Assembly: GCA_963823675.1 (NCBI GenBank)
Contig: CAWGMT010000011.1
Span: forward strand, 310,001-374,000
DNA: 64,000 nucleotides
From: CAWGMT01 sp963823675
GTDB lineage: Bacteria; Planctomycetota; Planctomycetia; Isosphaerales; Isosphaeraceae
Direction of reading: 5' to 3'
Made by a program: the position numbers and the translations under genes. Positions within the stretch are counted from its first letter, which is position 1. Each line of letters begins with the position of its first letter. The notes under the pieces were generated by a model. That model saw only the letters and a list, made by a program, of their open reading frames with translations, ran no database searches and was not told the DNA's origin. Below are positions 9,301 through 18,600 of this stretch, one piece after another.

Positions 9301-9491
9301 TGACAAACCAGCAGGCGTTCTTCCTTGTCTCGGGGATCATCTTCGGACTGGTCGCCCTTCTGCACGCCGTCCGTCTCGCCTTGCGCTGGCAGGTCAAAGT
9401 CAACCAGCGAGAGGTTCCGATGGGATTGTCCATTGGCGGTCTTATCGCTGCCGCAGGGCTGTGCGTCTGGGCATTGTGGCTGTTGCTATGA
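9300..9491 (+). CDS. small membrane protein, two TM helices
   Basis: Sixty-three residues (GTG at 9297 is an alternative start) with two hydrophobic helices, about residues 7-25 and 41-61, separated by a basic loop (RWQVKVNQREVP). It is directly coupled to the 35-residue frame upstream. The function is not recognised. Confidence 0.5.
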   Translation: MTNQQAFFLVSGIIFGLVALLHAVRLALRWQVKVNQREVPMGLSIGGLIAAAGLCVWALWLLL

Positions 9492-9613
9492 CCTCGATCC
9501 CCAGCAGCGGCTGGTTTCGAGAACGACTTCTCGGAGGTTGGTCGTGAGGTTGTCGAAGGGGAAACCGAACCCGTAGCACCCACGCTCGACGAGATTCCGT
9601 ACGGGCAAGATCG

Positions 9614-10744
9614 ATGCGATTCTCGACCATCGTCCTGAAGAACGCGATCCGCCGGCCGCTACGGTCGATCCTGACGGCCCTGGCGATCGCCGTGGCGGTG
9701 GGGACCGTGGTGGCGCTCGTGGGGATCTCCTACGGGTTCGAACGCACCTTCCTGGATCTCTACCGAGGTTCGGGGATCGGGCTGATCGTCGTCCGCGCCG
9801 GTTCGAAGCAGCGGATGACCAGCACCCTGGACGAACGGCTCGCGGACAAGATCCGGGCCCTCCCTGGGGTCCGCGACGTCTTCGGCGGTCTCGTTGACAC
9901 CGTCTCGTTCAACGACCTGGGTCTCTATGGCGTGTTGGTGCAAGGGTGGATGCCGGAGACCTTGGCCTTCGACCACCTGCGGCTCATCTCCGGCCGCGCG
10001 CTGCGTCGCGACGATGGCAAGGCCGTGATGCTGGGCACCATCCTGGCCAAGAACCTGGGCAAAGGCGTCGGTGATACCCTGTCCGTCTACGAAGGAGAGG
10101 ACTTCCGGGTCATCGGGGTCTACCGCAGCTCGAACGTCTTCGAGGAGGGGGCGATGGTGGTCCCCCTGGCCCAGTTGCAGCGGTTGATGCAGCGCCAGGG
10201 GCAGGTCACGGGCTTGAGTGTCATCCTGGACCGCTCGGCCGACCAGGCGACCCTGGAGCGGGTCCGCCGTCAGGTCGAGGCCCTGGCGCCGGCCTTGCAC
10301 GCGATGACCACCGACGAGCACGTCAAGAGCCTGACCGAGATCCAGTTGGCCAAGGCCATGTCGTGGCTGACCTCGACCGTCGCCCTGGTCCTGGGCACCT
10401 TCGGCGTGATGAACACGATGATCATGGCCGTCCACGAGCGGACCAAGGAGATTGGCATCCTCCGCGCCATCGGCTGGCGGCGGCGGCGCGTGGCCGGGCT
10501 GATCTTGCTGGAATCGGTCATCCTGAGCTTGGTGGGTGCGATCCTCGGTGGCGTGGGGGCCGGCCTGCTGCTCCGGCTCCTGACCTTCGTGCCGACGGTC
10601 AACGGCTTGATCGACGGCCGGGTTCCCCCGATCGTGCTCGCCTACGGCCTGGCCATCGCCCTGCTCGTGGGGCTCTGCGGCGGTCTCCTGCCCGCCTATC
10701 GCGCATCCCGGATGCTGCCGACCGAAGCGCTGGGCTACGAGTGA
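9614..10744 (+). CDS. MacB/FtsX-type ABC transporter permease
   Basis: A 376-residue protein. It has a first transmembrane helix at about 17-38, a large MacB_PCD-type extracytoplasmic domain (about 45-245), then the three-helix FtsX core (about 258-370) with the signature FGVMNTMIMAVHERTKEIGILRAIGWRRR. Such permeases work in lipoprotein release or macrolide/peptide efflux with an ATPase (MacB/LolD) and often a fusion protein. Neither partner is adjacent here, so it is an orphan permease in this window. It appears intact. Confidence 0.85.
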   Translation: MRFSTIVLKNAIRRPLRSILTALAIAVAVGTVVALVGISYGFERTFLDLYRGSGIGLIVVRAGSKQRMTSTLDERLADKIRALPGVRDVFGGLVDTVSFNDLGLYGVLVQGWMPETLAFDHLRLISGRALRRDDGKAVMLGTILAKNLGKGVGDTLSVYEGEDFRVIGVYRSSNVFEEGAMVVPLAQLQRLMQRQGQVTGLSVILDRSADQATLERVRRQVEALAPALHAMTTDEHVKSLTEIQLAKAMSWLTSTVALVLGTFGVMNTMIMAVHERTKEIGILRAIGWRRRRVAGLILLESVILSLVGAILGGVGAGLLLRLLTFVPTVNGLIDGRVPPIVLAYGLAIALLVGLCGGLLPAYRASRMLPTEALGYE

Positions 10745-10993
10745 GCGGTCGCGCCGCGCCGCGCCGCCGCCCCCAGAGCGATCCTGCTCGCGCGATGGCC
10801 GGCCCTCGGAACAGTGAGAGCTAGAGTGAGAGCTAAATGGCCTTGCACGATCCGGGGAGGGCGGACCTCCGTGTGAGCCGGTTGTTTGCATGGCTCGGAT
10901 CCATTCGCTGAAACGGCCCGCGCCGCCCTTGCTTCCCGCCATCGATAGGTCTCTATTTCACCGACCGGAACGCCCAAACGATACGCGATGATC

Positions 10994-11599
10994 TCATCCG
11001 CTCCACCAACGATGAATTGGCAAGACGACGTCGAAGTAGATTTCCATGTAGAGGTAGATCAAGGCGAAGCCCAAGCCCAGGATGTATCCTGCCTGGTCCG
11101 TCCAGGTCCGGTTCGGTCGCCAGCGACCCAAAAAAGCTAGGGTGATCCAGGCCCCCAGGATCATCGGGCCCGCGGCGAGGATCCAGCGCCCGAAGAAATT
11201 ATTGACCGTCACGGAATACACCGGATAGGGAGATCGGCTCTCGATCAATAGGTTTCCCACCAACCAGAGAAGCGGCAAGATTGCCGCCGCCACGGCGACG
11301 AAGCAAGTCACGAGCCCGGGCCCCCGTGCGGCTTCCCGCCAGGAGGGCCAGGCCCTGTAAAGCCCGAGAATCAAAACCGCTGGCACCAGGCCAGCGAGGA
11401 GACATCCGCCGCCCACATTGAACATCTCGACAAGCTGGCGGGCCAATGTAGAGGGTCGCCCACCAGGGCCGGTCAATTTTCCGAGCTCGAAAAGGCCGAG
11501 TCCTACGGCGACCCGGATCAAGATCAGGCCAGGCGTCACGGCCGCGATCATCACCAGAGCATCGCGCAGATTGAACCGGAAAGACGGGGCCTCTCGCAT
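10994..11599 (-). CDS. membrane protein of unknown function
   Basis: Start chosen at 11599 (MREAPSFRFNLRDALVMIAA). The 201-residue product has about five transmembrane helices: near residues 13-32, 62-82, 97-118, 138-160 and 170-190. The opening FNLRDALVMIAAVTPGL resembles the FSLRDLLLLVAAVALGL openings common in planctomycete membrane proteins. No domain name or operon partner is recognised. Confidence 0.55.
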   Translation of the reverse strand: MREAPSFRFNLRDALVMIAAVTPGLILIRVAVGLGLFELGKLTGPGGRPSTLARQLVEMFNVGGGCLLAGLVPAVLILGLYRAWPSWREAARGPGLVTCFVAVAAAILPLLWLVGNLLIESRSPYPVYSVTVNNFFGRWILAAGPMILGAWITLAFLGRWRPNRTWTDQAGYILGLGFALIYLYMEIYFDVVLPIHRWWSG

Positions 11600-12074
11600 C
11601 GATCGCTCCACGTTCAGCGCTGACGGCAATCGTTCGCCGCGACCCGTTTTGCTGGTACCCTGGGTGGTGCCCGATTCCACAAACACGATACCCAGTTCGC
11701 CGGCTCATTCGATAGATCGGCGGACGCAACAGGCCGGTTTCCCTCGCGGAAGAGCGATCGCAGACATCCCTGGCCAGGCGGTCTGTTGACCACTTGGAGC
11801 CGATCTACTTTCTTGGTCGCGAGGGATGGTCATCTGAGGACTCTGAGCAAGATAGAGAGTTGAGCCGGCCGCTCAGAATGTGGGCGCCTGAAAACCCGAC
11901 GATTCAATTACGCGAGCATCTTCGGCGATACGTGCGCGACCAAGTCGTCGCAGGGCGCTTCGCCGCTCGGCGTCAACCGCCGAGGCACACGTTTCCGTTC
12001 AGTCGGCCCGAATCGGTTCAGGGAACGACTCGACCCAATCCGATCGCGAGACCAGCCCCGAAGTCTTCGGATAC
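11600..12074. other. gene-free region
   Basis: About 475 bases with only short, compositionally unconvincing frames. No repeat or RNA gene was recognised. Confidence 0.4.
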
Positions 12075-12389
12075 TCAGGGCTGGGCTGATTTCCACTCCC
12101 TGAGGTCCGGATAGATCTCCATGATCTCGTGGACTCGAGCGGCGAACTCCTCCCGAGATGACCACGGAGCTTCAAAAGGAGGATAGGGTCCCAAAAGAGA
12201 CCTGGTGATGAAGTCATCGATGTTACGCTCGCCCCAGTACTGGAATGCATCCATAACCCCGGTATGAAGATGGTGTTCTTTCAACCAAGATAGGGCCGGC
12301 CCTGGTCCTGCTCCTGAGGTCTCCCGCCCATAATGGTATACAAAACTCAATTCGGCGTCACTGAGGGCAAATTCGTTAACGATTTTCAT
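12075..12389 (-). CDS. 104-residue hypothetical protein
   Basis: The start at 12389 (MKIVNEFALSDAELSFVYHY) is supported by GAGGGGGAG two bases upstream. It is acidic and helical, with no recognised domain and Trp/Glu-rich motifs (WLKEHHLHTG, WGERNIDDFI). It lies 10 bases after the zinc-ribbon-like gene on the same strand and is probably co-transcribed. A two-gene unit with one Cys-rich partner could be an accessory or immunity pair, but nothing proves it. Confidence 0.55.
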   Translation of the reverse strand: MKIVNEFALSDAELSFVYHYGRETSGAGPGPALSWLKEHHLHTGVMDAFQYWGERNIDDFITRSLLGPYPPFEAPWSSREEFAARVHEIMEIYPDLREWKSAQP

Positions 12390-12399
12390 GACTCCCCCT

Positions 12400-12756
12400 C
12401 TAAGGAATGCTAACGTTCGGCCAATAGCAATGCTTATAAGGAACAGCCTTCGCCGAATTGTCGGGATCAGCCAGGAACTCCTCAAGGGAAGCGTAGTTGG
12501 TCGTGCTATTTACCGGAGTTTGAGTTCGGGCATAGGCCGTAGCCGACTGATAATCTCTCACCTCGGGTCTCAAAGGAGTATTCGGTTGAACCACCCGTAG
12601 CCCCATCGGGACAACCGCATGACGACACCAAGGACAATCCATTGCCCGCTTGTGCCTTCCTATTTCTGCCTGAATCGATTTCGGGTACCACTCGATGTAC
12701 CAATCCCGAACCATCTTCCGGCAGTCGTCATACGGACAATTTTCGTCGTGTGGCAT
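12400..12756 (-). CDS. Cys-rich (zinc-ribbon-like) hypothetical protein
   Basis: Start at 12756 (MPHDENCPYDDCRK), 118 residues. Two Cys pairs, CPYDDC near the N-terminus and CPWC about 32 residues later, could bind one zinc ion. The rest is polar, with Trp/Tyr-rich segments. It is first of a likely two-gene unit with the 104-residue protein downstream. The function is unknown. Confidence 0.5.
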   Translation of the reverse strand: MPHDENCPYDDCRKMVRDWYIEWYPKSIQAEIGRHKRAMDCPWCRHAVVPMGLRVVQPNTPLRPEVRDYQSATAYARTQTPVNSTTNYASLEEFLADPDNSAKAVPYKHCYWPNVSIP

Positions 12757-13077
12757 TGTAACGCCAGTGTATTCTGGAGCCAGCGCCAGGACAAGCCCCA
12801 GCGGAGCCCGACCGCCCCAATGCGATCCCACCGAATCGCGAAATTACCGAATCTTGTTTACGCGCGATCCAAGTTCGAGGGGCAGGTCGGTGGGAATATC
12901 AACACCGGGCGGACGCGAGACGGCCGTGCTGGATTCTTACCTTGGCCACGCACACCAGCAGCCGCCGGGATGGTCGGCGACAGCAGCGCCGGGCCTTGCC
13001 GGCTGTCGGGCGGATCCGTTGTGGGATAAGATGAGAGGATCCCTGGAGGAAAACGCGTTTCGGGTCGAGGACCGCTC
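12757..13077. other. gene-free region
   Basis: About 320 bases between divergently placed genes. It contains the upstream part of the Uma2 tandem repeat (GAGGACCGCTCATGAGC at about 13068). No RNA gene or clear terminator is seen. Confidence 0.4.
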
Positions 13078-14022
13078 ATGAGCACGATCTCCAAACGATC
13101 GCCCCAATCTGCATCGCGCAACCATCAGAACCCGCCAAGAACGGACCACGCCTCCTTCGCGTATGGCTGGCGGTACGTGCCGCGCCCGGGCCGCAACGGC
13201 CGTACCCAGTGGGAGCGCATCCCGTTGACGCTGGAGGATGTGCTTCACCCCCAGGAAGGAGACGTTCTGGTGCCCGGTGATCCCCATGCCGACGACTGCA
13301 CCTACTTGCGAGACGTCGCCAAGGACCGCAATGCCGATGATGACTCGGTCGTCGTCTTGACCGACTGTGACATTTACTGGGACATTGCCGAGCTGAAAAA
13401 CCACCGACCCGATCTGGCGGTGATCTTCGGTGTGAAAGAGCGGCGGGATTGGCCGTCGTTTGACGTCAAGAAGGAAAAGGTCCGGCCCAAGTTGATCGTC
13501 GAGGTGGCCTCGCCCCAGACGCGGGTGGTGGATGTGGAGGACAAGGTCATCGAATATGCCCGCGCGCGGGTGCCCCATTACGTGATCGCGGATGTGGACG
13601 AGGCCACGGGTCGGCGGCGGTTGACGCTGAAGGCTTACCGTCTCAAGGGTCGGAGGCGGGCGTACGAGCCGGTGCAAGTCAACGAGCGTGGCTGGGCGTG
13701 GCTGGAGCCGCTGGGGTTGTGGCTGGGCGTGAAAGTCAACGCGGACACCGGAGGGGACCGTCTGGCGTTGTTCGACCCGGAGACTGGCCTGGAGGTCGCC
13801 GACTACACGGCGCTCCGGTGCGCCCGCGATGCGGCCGGCGCCCGGGCCGACGCGGAGACCCAGGCCCGCGCCGACGCCGAAGCCCGTGCCGACGCCGCAG
13901 CCCAGGCCCGTGCCGACGCCGAAGCCCGTGCCGACGCCGCAGCCCAGGCCCGTGCCGACGCCGAGACCCGCTTGCGCCAGGCCGAAGCCGAACTGCGCCG
14001 GCTCCGGAAGCGAAGATCCTAG
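13078..14022 (+). CDS. Uma2-family (PD-(D/E)XK) endonuclease-like protein
   Basis: A 314-residue protein. The Uma2 core (about residues 45-195) includes NHRPDLAVIFGVKERR and the PKLIVEVASPQTR...DVEDKVIEYARARVPHYVI segment. The Asp of RPDLAV and the E-V of VEVASP form the PD-(D/E)XK-like active site. A long C-terminal coiled coil of RADAEA/RADAAA repeats follows from about residue 252, including two copies of a 42-base unit. Uma2 proteins are strongly expanded in planctomycetes and cyanobacteria; the biological role is unsettled. The following gene is a tandem duplicate. Confidence 0.8.
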   Translation: MSTISKRSPQSASRNHQNPPRTDHASFAYGWRYVPRPGRNGRTQWERIPLTLEDVLHPQEGDVLVPGDPHADDCTYLRDVAKDRNADDDSVVVLTDCDIYWDIAELKNHRPDLAVIFGVKERRDWPSFDVKKEKVRPKLIVEVASPQTRVVDVEDKVIEYARARVPHYVIADVDEATGRRRLTLKAYRLKGRRRAYEPVQVNERGWAWLEPLGLWLGVKVNADTGGDRLALFDPETGLEVADYTALRCARDAAGARADAETQARADAEARADAAAQARADAEARADAAAQARADAETRLRQAEAELRRLRKRRS

Positions 14023-14044
14023 CAGCTCCGCATGAGGACCGCTC

Positions 14045-14903
14045 ATGAGCACGATCTCCAAACGATCGCCCCAATCTGCATCGCGCAACCGTCAGAAGCC
14101 GCCACGATCGGACCACGCCTCCTTCGCGTATGGCTGGCGGTACGTGCCGCGCCCGGGCCGCAACGGCCGTACCCAAATGGAGCGCATCCCGTTGACGCTC
14201 GAGGATGTGCTTCACCCCCAGGAAGGAGACGTACTGGTGCCCGGTGATCCCCATGCGGACGACTGCACCTACTTGCGAGACGTCGCCAAGGACCGCAACG
14301 CCGATGATGACTCGGTCGTCGTCTTGACCGACTGTGACATCTACTGGGACATTGCCGAGCTGAAAAACCACCGTCCCGATCTGGCGGTGATCTTCGGTGT
14401 GAAACAGCGGCGGGATTGGCCGTCGTTTGACGTCAAGAAGGAGAAGGTCCGGCCGCAGTTGATCGTCGAGGTGGCCTCGCCCCAGACGCGGGTGGTGGAT
14501 GTGGAGGACAAGGTGATCGAGTATGCCCGCGCGGGTGCCCCATTACGTGATTGCGGATGTGGACGAGGCCGCGGGTCGGCGGCGGTTGACGCTGAAGGCT
14601 TACCGTCTCAAGGGGCGGAAGCGGGCGTACGAGCCGGTGCAAGTCAACGAGCGTGGCTGGGCGTGGCTGGAGCCGCTGGGGTTATGGCTGGGCGTGAAAG
14701 TCAACGCGGACACCGGAGGGGACCGTCTGGCATTGTTCGACCCGGAGACCGGCCTGGAGATCGCCGACTACACGGCGCTCCGGTGCGCACGCGATGCGGC
14801 CGAAGCCCGCGCCGACGCCGAAGCCCAGGCCCGCGCCGACGCCGAGACCCGCTTGCGCCAGGCCGAAGCCGAACTGCGCCGGCTCCGGAAGCGAAGATCC
14901 TAG
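14045..14903 (+). pseudogene. second Uma2 copy, 2-base deletion frameshift
   Basis: It is nearly identical to the gene at 13078 from 9 bases before the ATG onward. At about 14527-14533 the run CCCGCGCGGGTG has lost one GC dinucleotide relative to the first copy (CCCGCGCGCGGGTG). Translation leaves frame after IEYARA. The other frame resumes HYVIADVDEAAGRRRLTLKAYR to the same RKRRS C-terminus. The coiled-coil repeat is shorter than in copy one. Slippage in alternating GC is the simplest origin. Confidence 0.85.
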
Positions 14904-15616
14904 CAGCTCCGCATATTGCCAGACACCCAACTTTTCACCGTGTAGGCGTGCGGGCGATCATGGGCGCTCGCTGCGAGCAGACATCCATCCGGATCCGCGA
15001 AAGTGGGTGTCTTCGATTCCCCGCGCCGCGTGTTCGAGATTCGCAACTCATTATGATCGGATGTTCACCGCCAAGAGCGCGAAGGACGCGAAGAGAAGAG
15101 AAGAAAAGAGAAGAAAAGACAACCACGACCCCAGGCCGTCGTCCCCACGGAAGAGGCCCCCGGGAAACACCCGGCGGTTCGGTCTGGCTTTGTCGCAGGC
15201 CGGTTCGTAGCGGCGATCGACTTGGTTTCAGGCCGAGCTTCACTGGCCCGGGCTGATCAAAGAACCTGCCGGATCTGCCTTTCTCTCTGTCCGCTCAGAA
15301 AAAACCAAGCGGCCGTGAGACGCGCCGAAGTCCCGTCGTACTAGTAATTGAGTGCTTGCTCACCATCTTTCTTCGCGGTCCACCCGCGTGGTAAGCTGGG
15401 ATAAATTCACCGGAGACAAACCTTCTGGCAGAATTGGCGAATTATCCTTGTGCAAGACTTCCACTTCAGACTATACCGGAGTGTGTGGGATGGGGGGACT
15501 GCGGGTGAAGGCCGGCCCCGAGGTTGGGCAGGGCCATTCGTCGGCCGCGCCATGGCTGTCGAACGAACTGCACGGAACACGCAACTGACAACGCGCCGAC
15601 GCGCCAGACACGCGAC
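14904..15616. other. gene-free region before the PKS-NRPS gene
   Basis: About 710 bases. At 15060-15120 it holds the purine-rich dispersed motif (CGCCAAGAGCGCGAAGGACG and a GAAGAGAAGA run) seen as an intergenic repeat in many genomes. Upstream of the PKS start I see no strong SD; TTGTGCAAG at about 15448 and TATACC at 15474 are weak promoter candidates. Confidence 0.4.
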
Positions 15617-18600
15617 ATGAATTTCAACAACCAGACTGGCAGCAAAGAGCCCATCGCCATTATCGGGATCGGGTGTCGGTTCCCGGGCAAGGCCGACAAT
15701 CCGGAGGTCTTCTGGAGGCTTCTCGACGCGGGCGTGAACGCGATCACGGAGGTCCCCGCGAATCGCTGGAACGCGAAGCGATTCTTCGATCCGGAGGCCG
15801 GCAAGCCGGGCAAGACGCACGCGCGCTGGGGGGGCTTCGTCGAGGGGATCGACGGGTTCGACCCGCAGTTCTTCGGGATCTCGCCGCGTGAGGCGTCGCG
15901 GATGGACCCGCAGCAGCGGCTGCTCCTGGAGGTGGCGTGGGAGGCGATCGAGGATGCGGGGCTCCCGCTGGAGCGGATCGCGGGGACGCGGACGGCCGTC
16001 TTCGCGGGGATCTCGAGCTGGGACTACTCGCTGTTGCAGACAGACTTCCGCGACCGCTCGTCGATCGACGTGTATAGCAACACCGGCTCGTCGCTCTCCA
16101 TCGCGGCCAACCGGATCTCGTACTGCTTCGACTTCAAGGGCCCCAATGCCGCGGTGGACACGGCCTGCTCGTCGGCCTTGGTCGCGGTCCACCTGGCCTG
16201 CCGGAGCATCTGGGTGGACGGCTGCCCGATGGCCCTGGCCGGCGGCGTCAATGCCGCGATCCTGCCCGACTGGTACATCGGGTTCAGCCGGCTCGGCATG
16301 CTCTCCCCCGACGGACGCTGCCAGGCATTCGATGCGCGCGCCAACGGCTATGTACGCGGGGAAGGGGCCGGACTGGTCCTCCTGAAACCCCTGGCGAGCG
16401 CCCTGGCCGACGGTGACCGGATCTATGCGGTTATCCGGGGAACCGCGGTCAACCAGGACGGCCGGACGCCCGGAATGACGGTGCCGAGCCAGGCGTCTCA
16501 GGAGGAGCTCTTGCGGCTGGCCTGCGGCGATGCGGGGATCTCCCCCTCCGCGATCGGCTATGTCGAGGCGCACGGGACGGGCACCCCGGTCGGCGACCCG
16601 ATCGAGGCCAGGGCGCTGGGAACGGTCCTCTCGGAAGGCCGGCCACCCGGCCGCCCATGCGTGGTCGGCTCGGTGAAGACGAACATCGGGCATCTCGAAG
16701 CCGGCGCGGGGATCGCGGGCCTGATCAAGGCGGCGCTCGTGCTTCGGCACCGCCGGATTCCCGCCAACCTGCATTTTGAGCAGCCGAACCCGGAGATCGA
16801 TTTTGGCCGGCTGAATCTGCGCGTCCCGGTCGCGGCCGAGCCCTGGCCCGAGGGAGACGGCCCCGCGTTGGCCGACGTCAACTCGTTTGGGTACGGCGGC
16901 ACCAACGCGAACGTCGTCCTCCAGGAGGCCCCCGGCGCAAGGGACATGGGCCGATCCAATGGCCACGCCGCGAGCCCGGCCATCGTGGTCGCTCCGTCGT
17001 GCGTTCCGGTGGTGCTGTCGGCGCGAGGCCTCGAGGCGCTGCGCGACTCGGCCGGGCGCTCGAGGAAGCCCTCGCGGGGAGCCTGGCCGGGGCCACGCTC
17101 GGCGACATCGCCGCCAGCCTGGCGTTGCGGCGCACGCACCACGATCATCGCCTGGCGATCGTCGCGCGGTCGAAGGAGGACTTGGGCGAGCAGCTCGCCG
17201 CGTTCGCCGCCGGGAACGAGACGCCCTGGGCCGTCTCGGGCCGGCCGGCCGCGGGCGAGGGCCCGAGCCTGGCGTTTGTCTGCTCGGGCCAGGGGCCGCA
17301 GTGGTGGGCCATGGGGCGCGAGCTCCTTGACGAGGAACCGGTCTTTCGCGAGGCGATCAAGCGCTGTGACGAGATCATCCGCACGCTCGGCTCCTGGTCC
17401 TTGCTGGAGGAGCTCACGGCCGACCGTGCGTGCTCGCGGATGGACGTGACGGCAATCTCCCAGCCGGCCATCTTCGCGTTGCAGGTGGGCCTGGCGGCTC
17501 TCTTTGCTTCCTGGGGCGTCCGGCCCCAGGCGCTCTGCGGCCATAGCGTCGGCGAGGTCGCCGCGGCGTACCTGGCGGGCGTCTTCAACCTGGAGGACGC
17601 TGTCCGCGTCATCTTCGAGCGGGGCCGCTGCATGGAGCTGGCCCCCGCGCGCGGCCGGATGCTCGCGGCCGCTCTGACGCCGCAAGAGGCCAAGAAACTC
17701 CTCGCCCCTCATGGCGACTGCGTCGCCCTCGCCGCGGCCAATGGCCCGGCCTCGGTCACGCTCGCGGGTGAGGCCGAGCCGCTCTTGGAGATCGCCCGGA
17801 GCCTGGAGGCGCGCCAGGTCTTCCACCGTTTTCTGCAAGTCCAGTACGCGTTCCACAGCCCCAAGATGGAACCGATCAAGGACGAGCTCCTCGCAGCGCT
17901 GCGCGGGATTCGTCCGGGGCGGGCAAGCCTACCCCTGTTTTCAACCGTCACCGGCCGCCGCGCCCTTGGCCCGGAGCTTGGTCCCGACTACTGGTGGCGG
18001 AACGTCCGCCAGACCGTCCGCTTCGCCGAGGGGATCGACGGCCTGATCCGGCTCGGCGCGGGTGCCGTCCTGGAGCTGAGCCCACACCCGGTCTTGCTCT
18101 CGTCGGTGGCCGAATGCTACCAGGAGCGCGGCCGGAAGGTGGACTTGCTCGCCTCGCTTCGCCGTCATGAGCCGGAGCGAGGGTCCCTGCTGCGATCGCT
18201 TTTGCGGCTGCATGCCCTCGGCCAGCCGATTGATTGGCGCGGGGCCCTGCCCGGCCCGCATCGGTTCGTCCGGCTGCCGTCGTATCCGTGGCAGCGCCAG
18301 CGCTTCTGGTACGAGTCGGAGGAGTCGCGGGTCACGCGCCTGACCGCGCCCGTGCATCCGCTCTTGGGGAGCCCGCTTCCGGGACCTCAGTCAGCCTGGG
18401 AATCGAGGGTGGACCTGAAGCTCATCCCCTCGCTGGCAGACCATCGCGTCCAGCGGGCGCCGATCGTGCCAGCCGCCGCATTCGTGGAGCTGGCCCTGGC
18501 CGCGTCGCGAGAAGCGCTCGGCTCGGAGGCCGGCCAGGTGGCCGGGATCCGATTCCCGAACGCCTGCTTCCCGACCGCGGACAAGGGGCTCTCGCTGCAT

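Noticed and set aside
11794..12114. 106-codon plus-strand frame
   Set aside because: No ribosome site, no conserved pattern, and it overlaps the better-supported minus-strand gene end at 12075.
13829..13990. Pro/Thr-rich repeat frame in Uma2
   Set aside because: Another reading frame of the coiled-coil repeat; the frame with RADAEA repeats continues the Uma2 domain.
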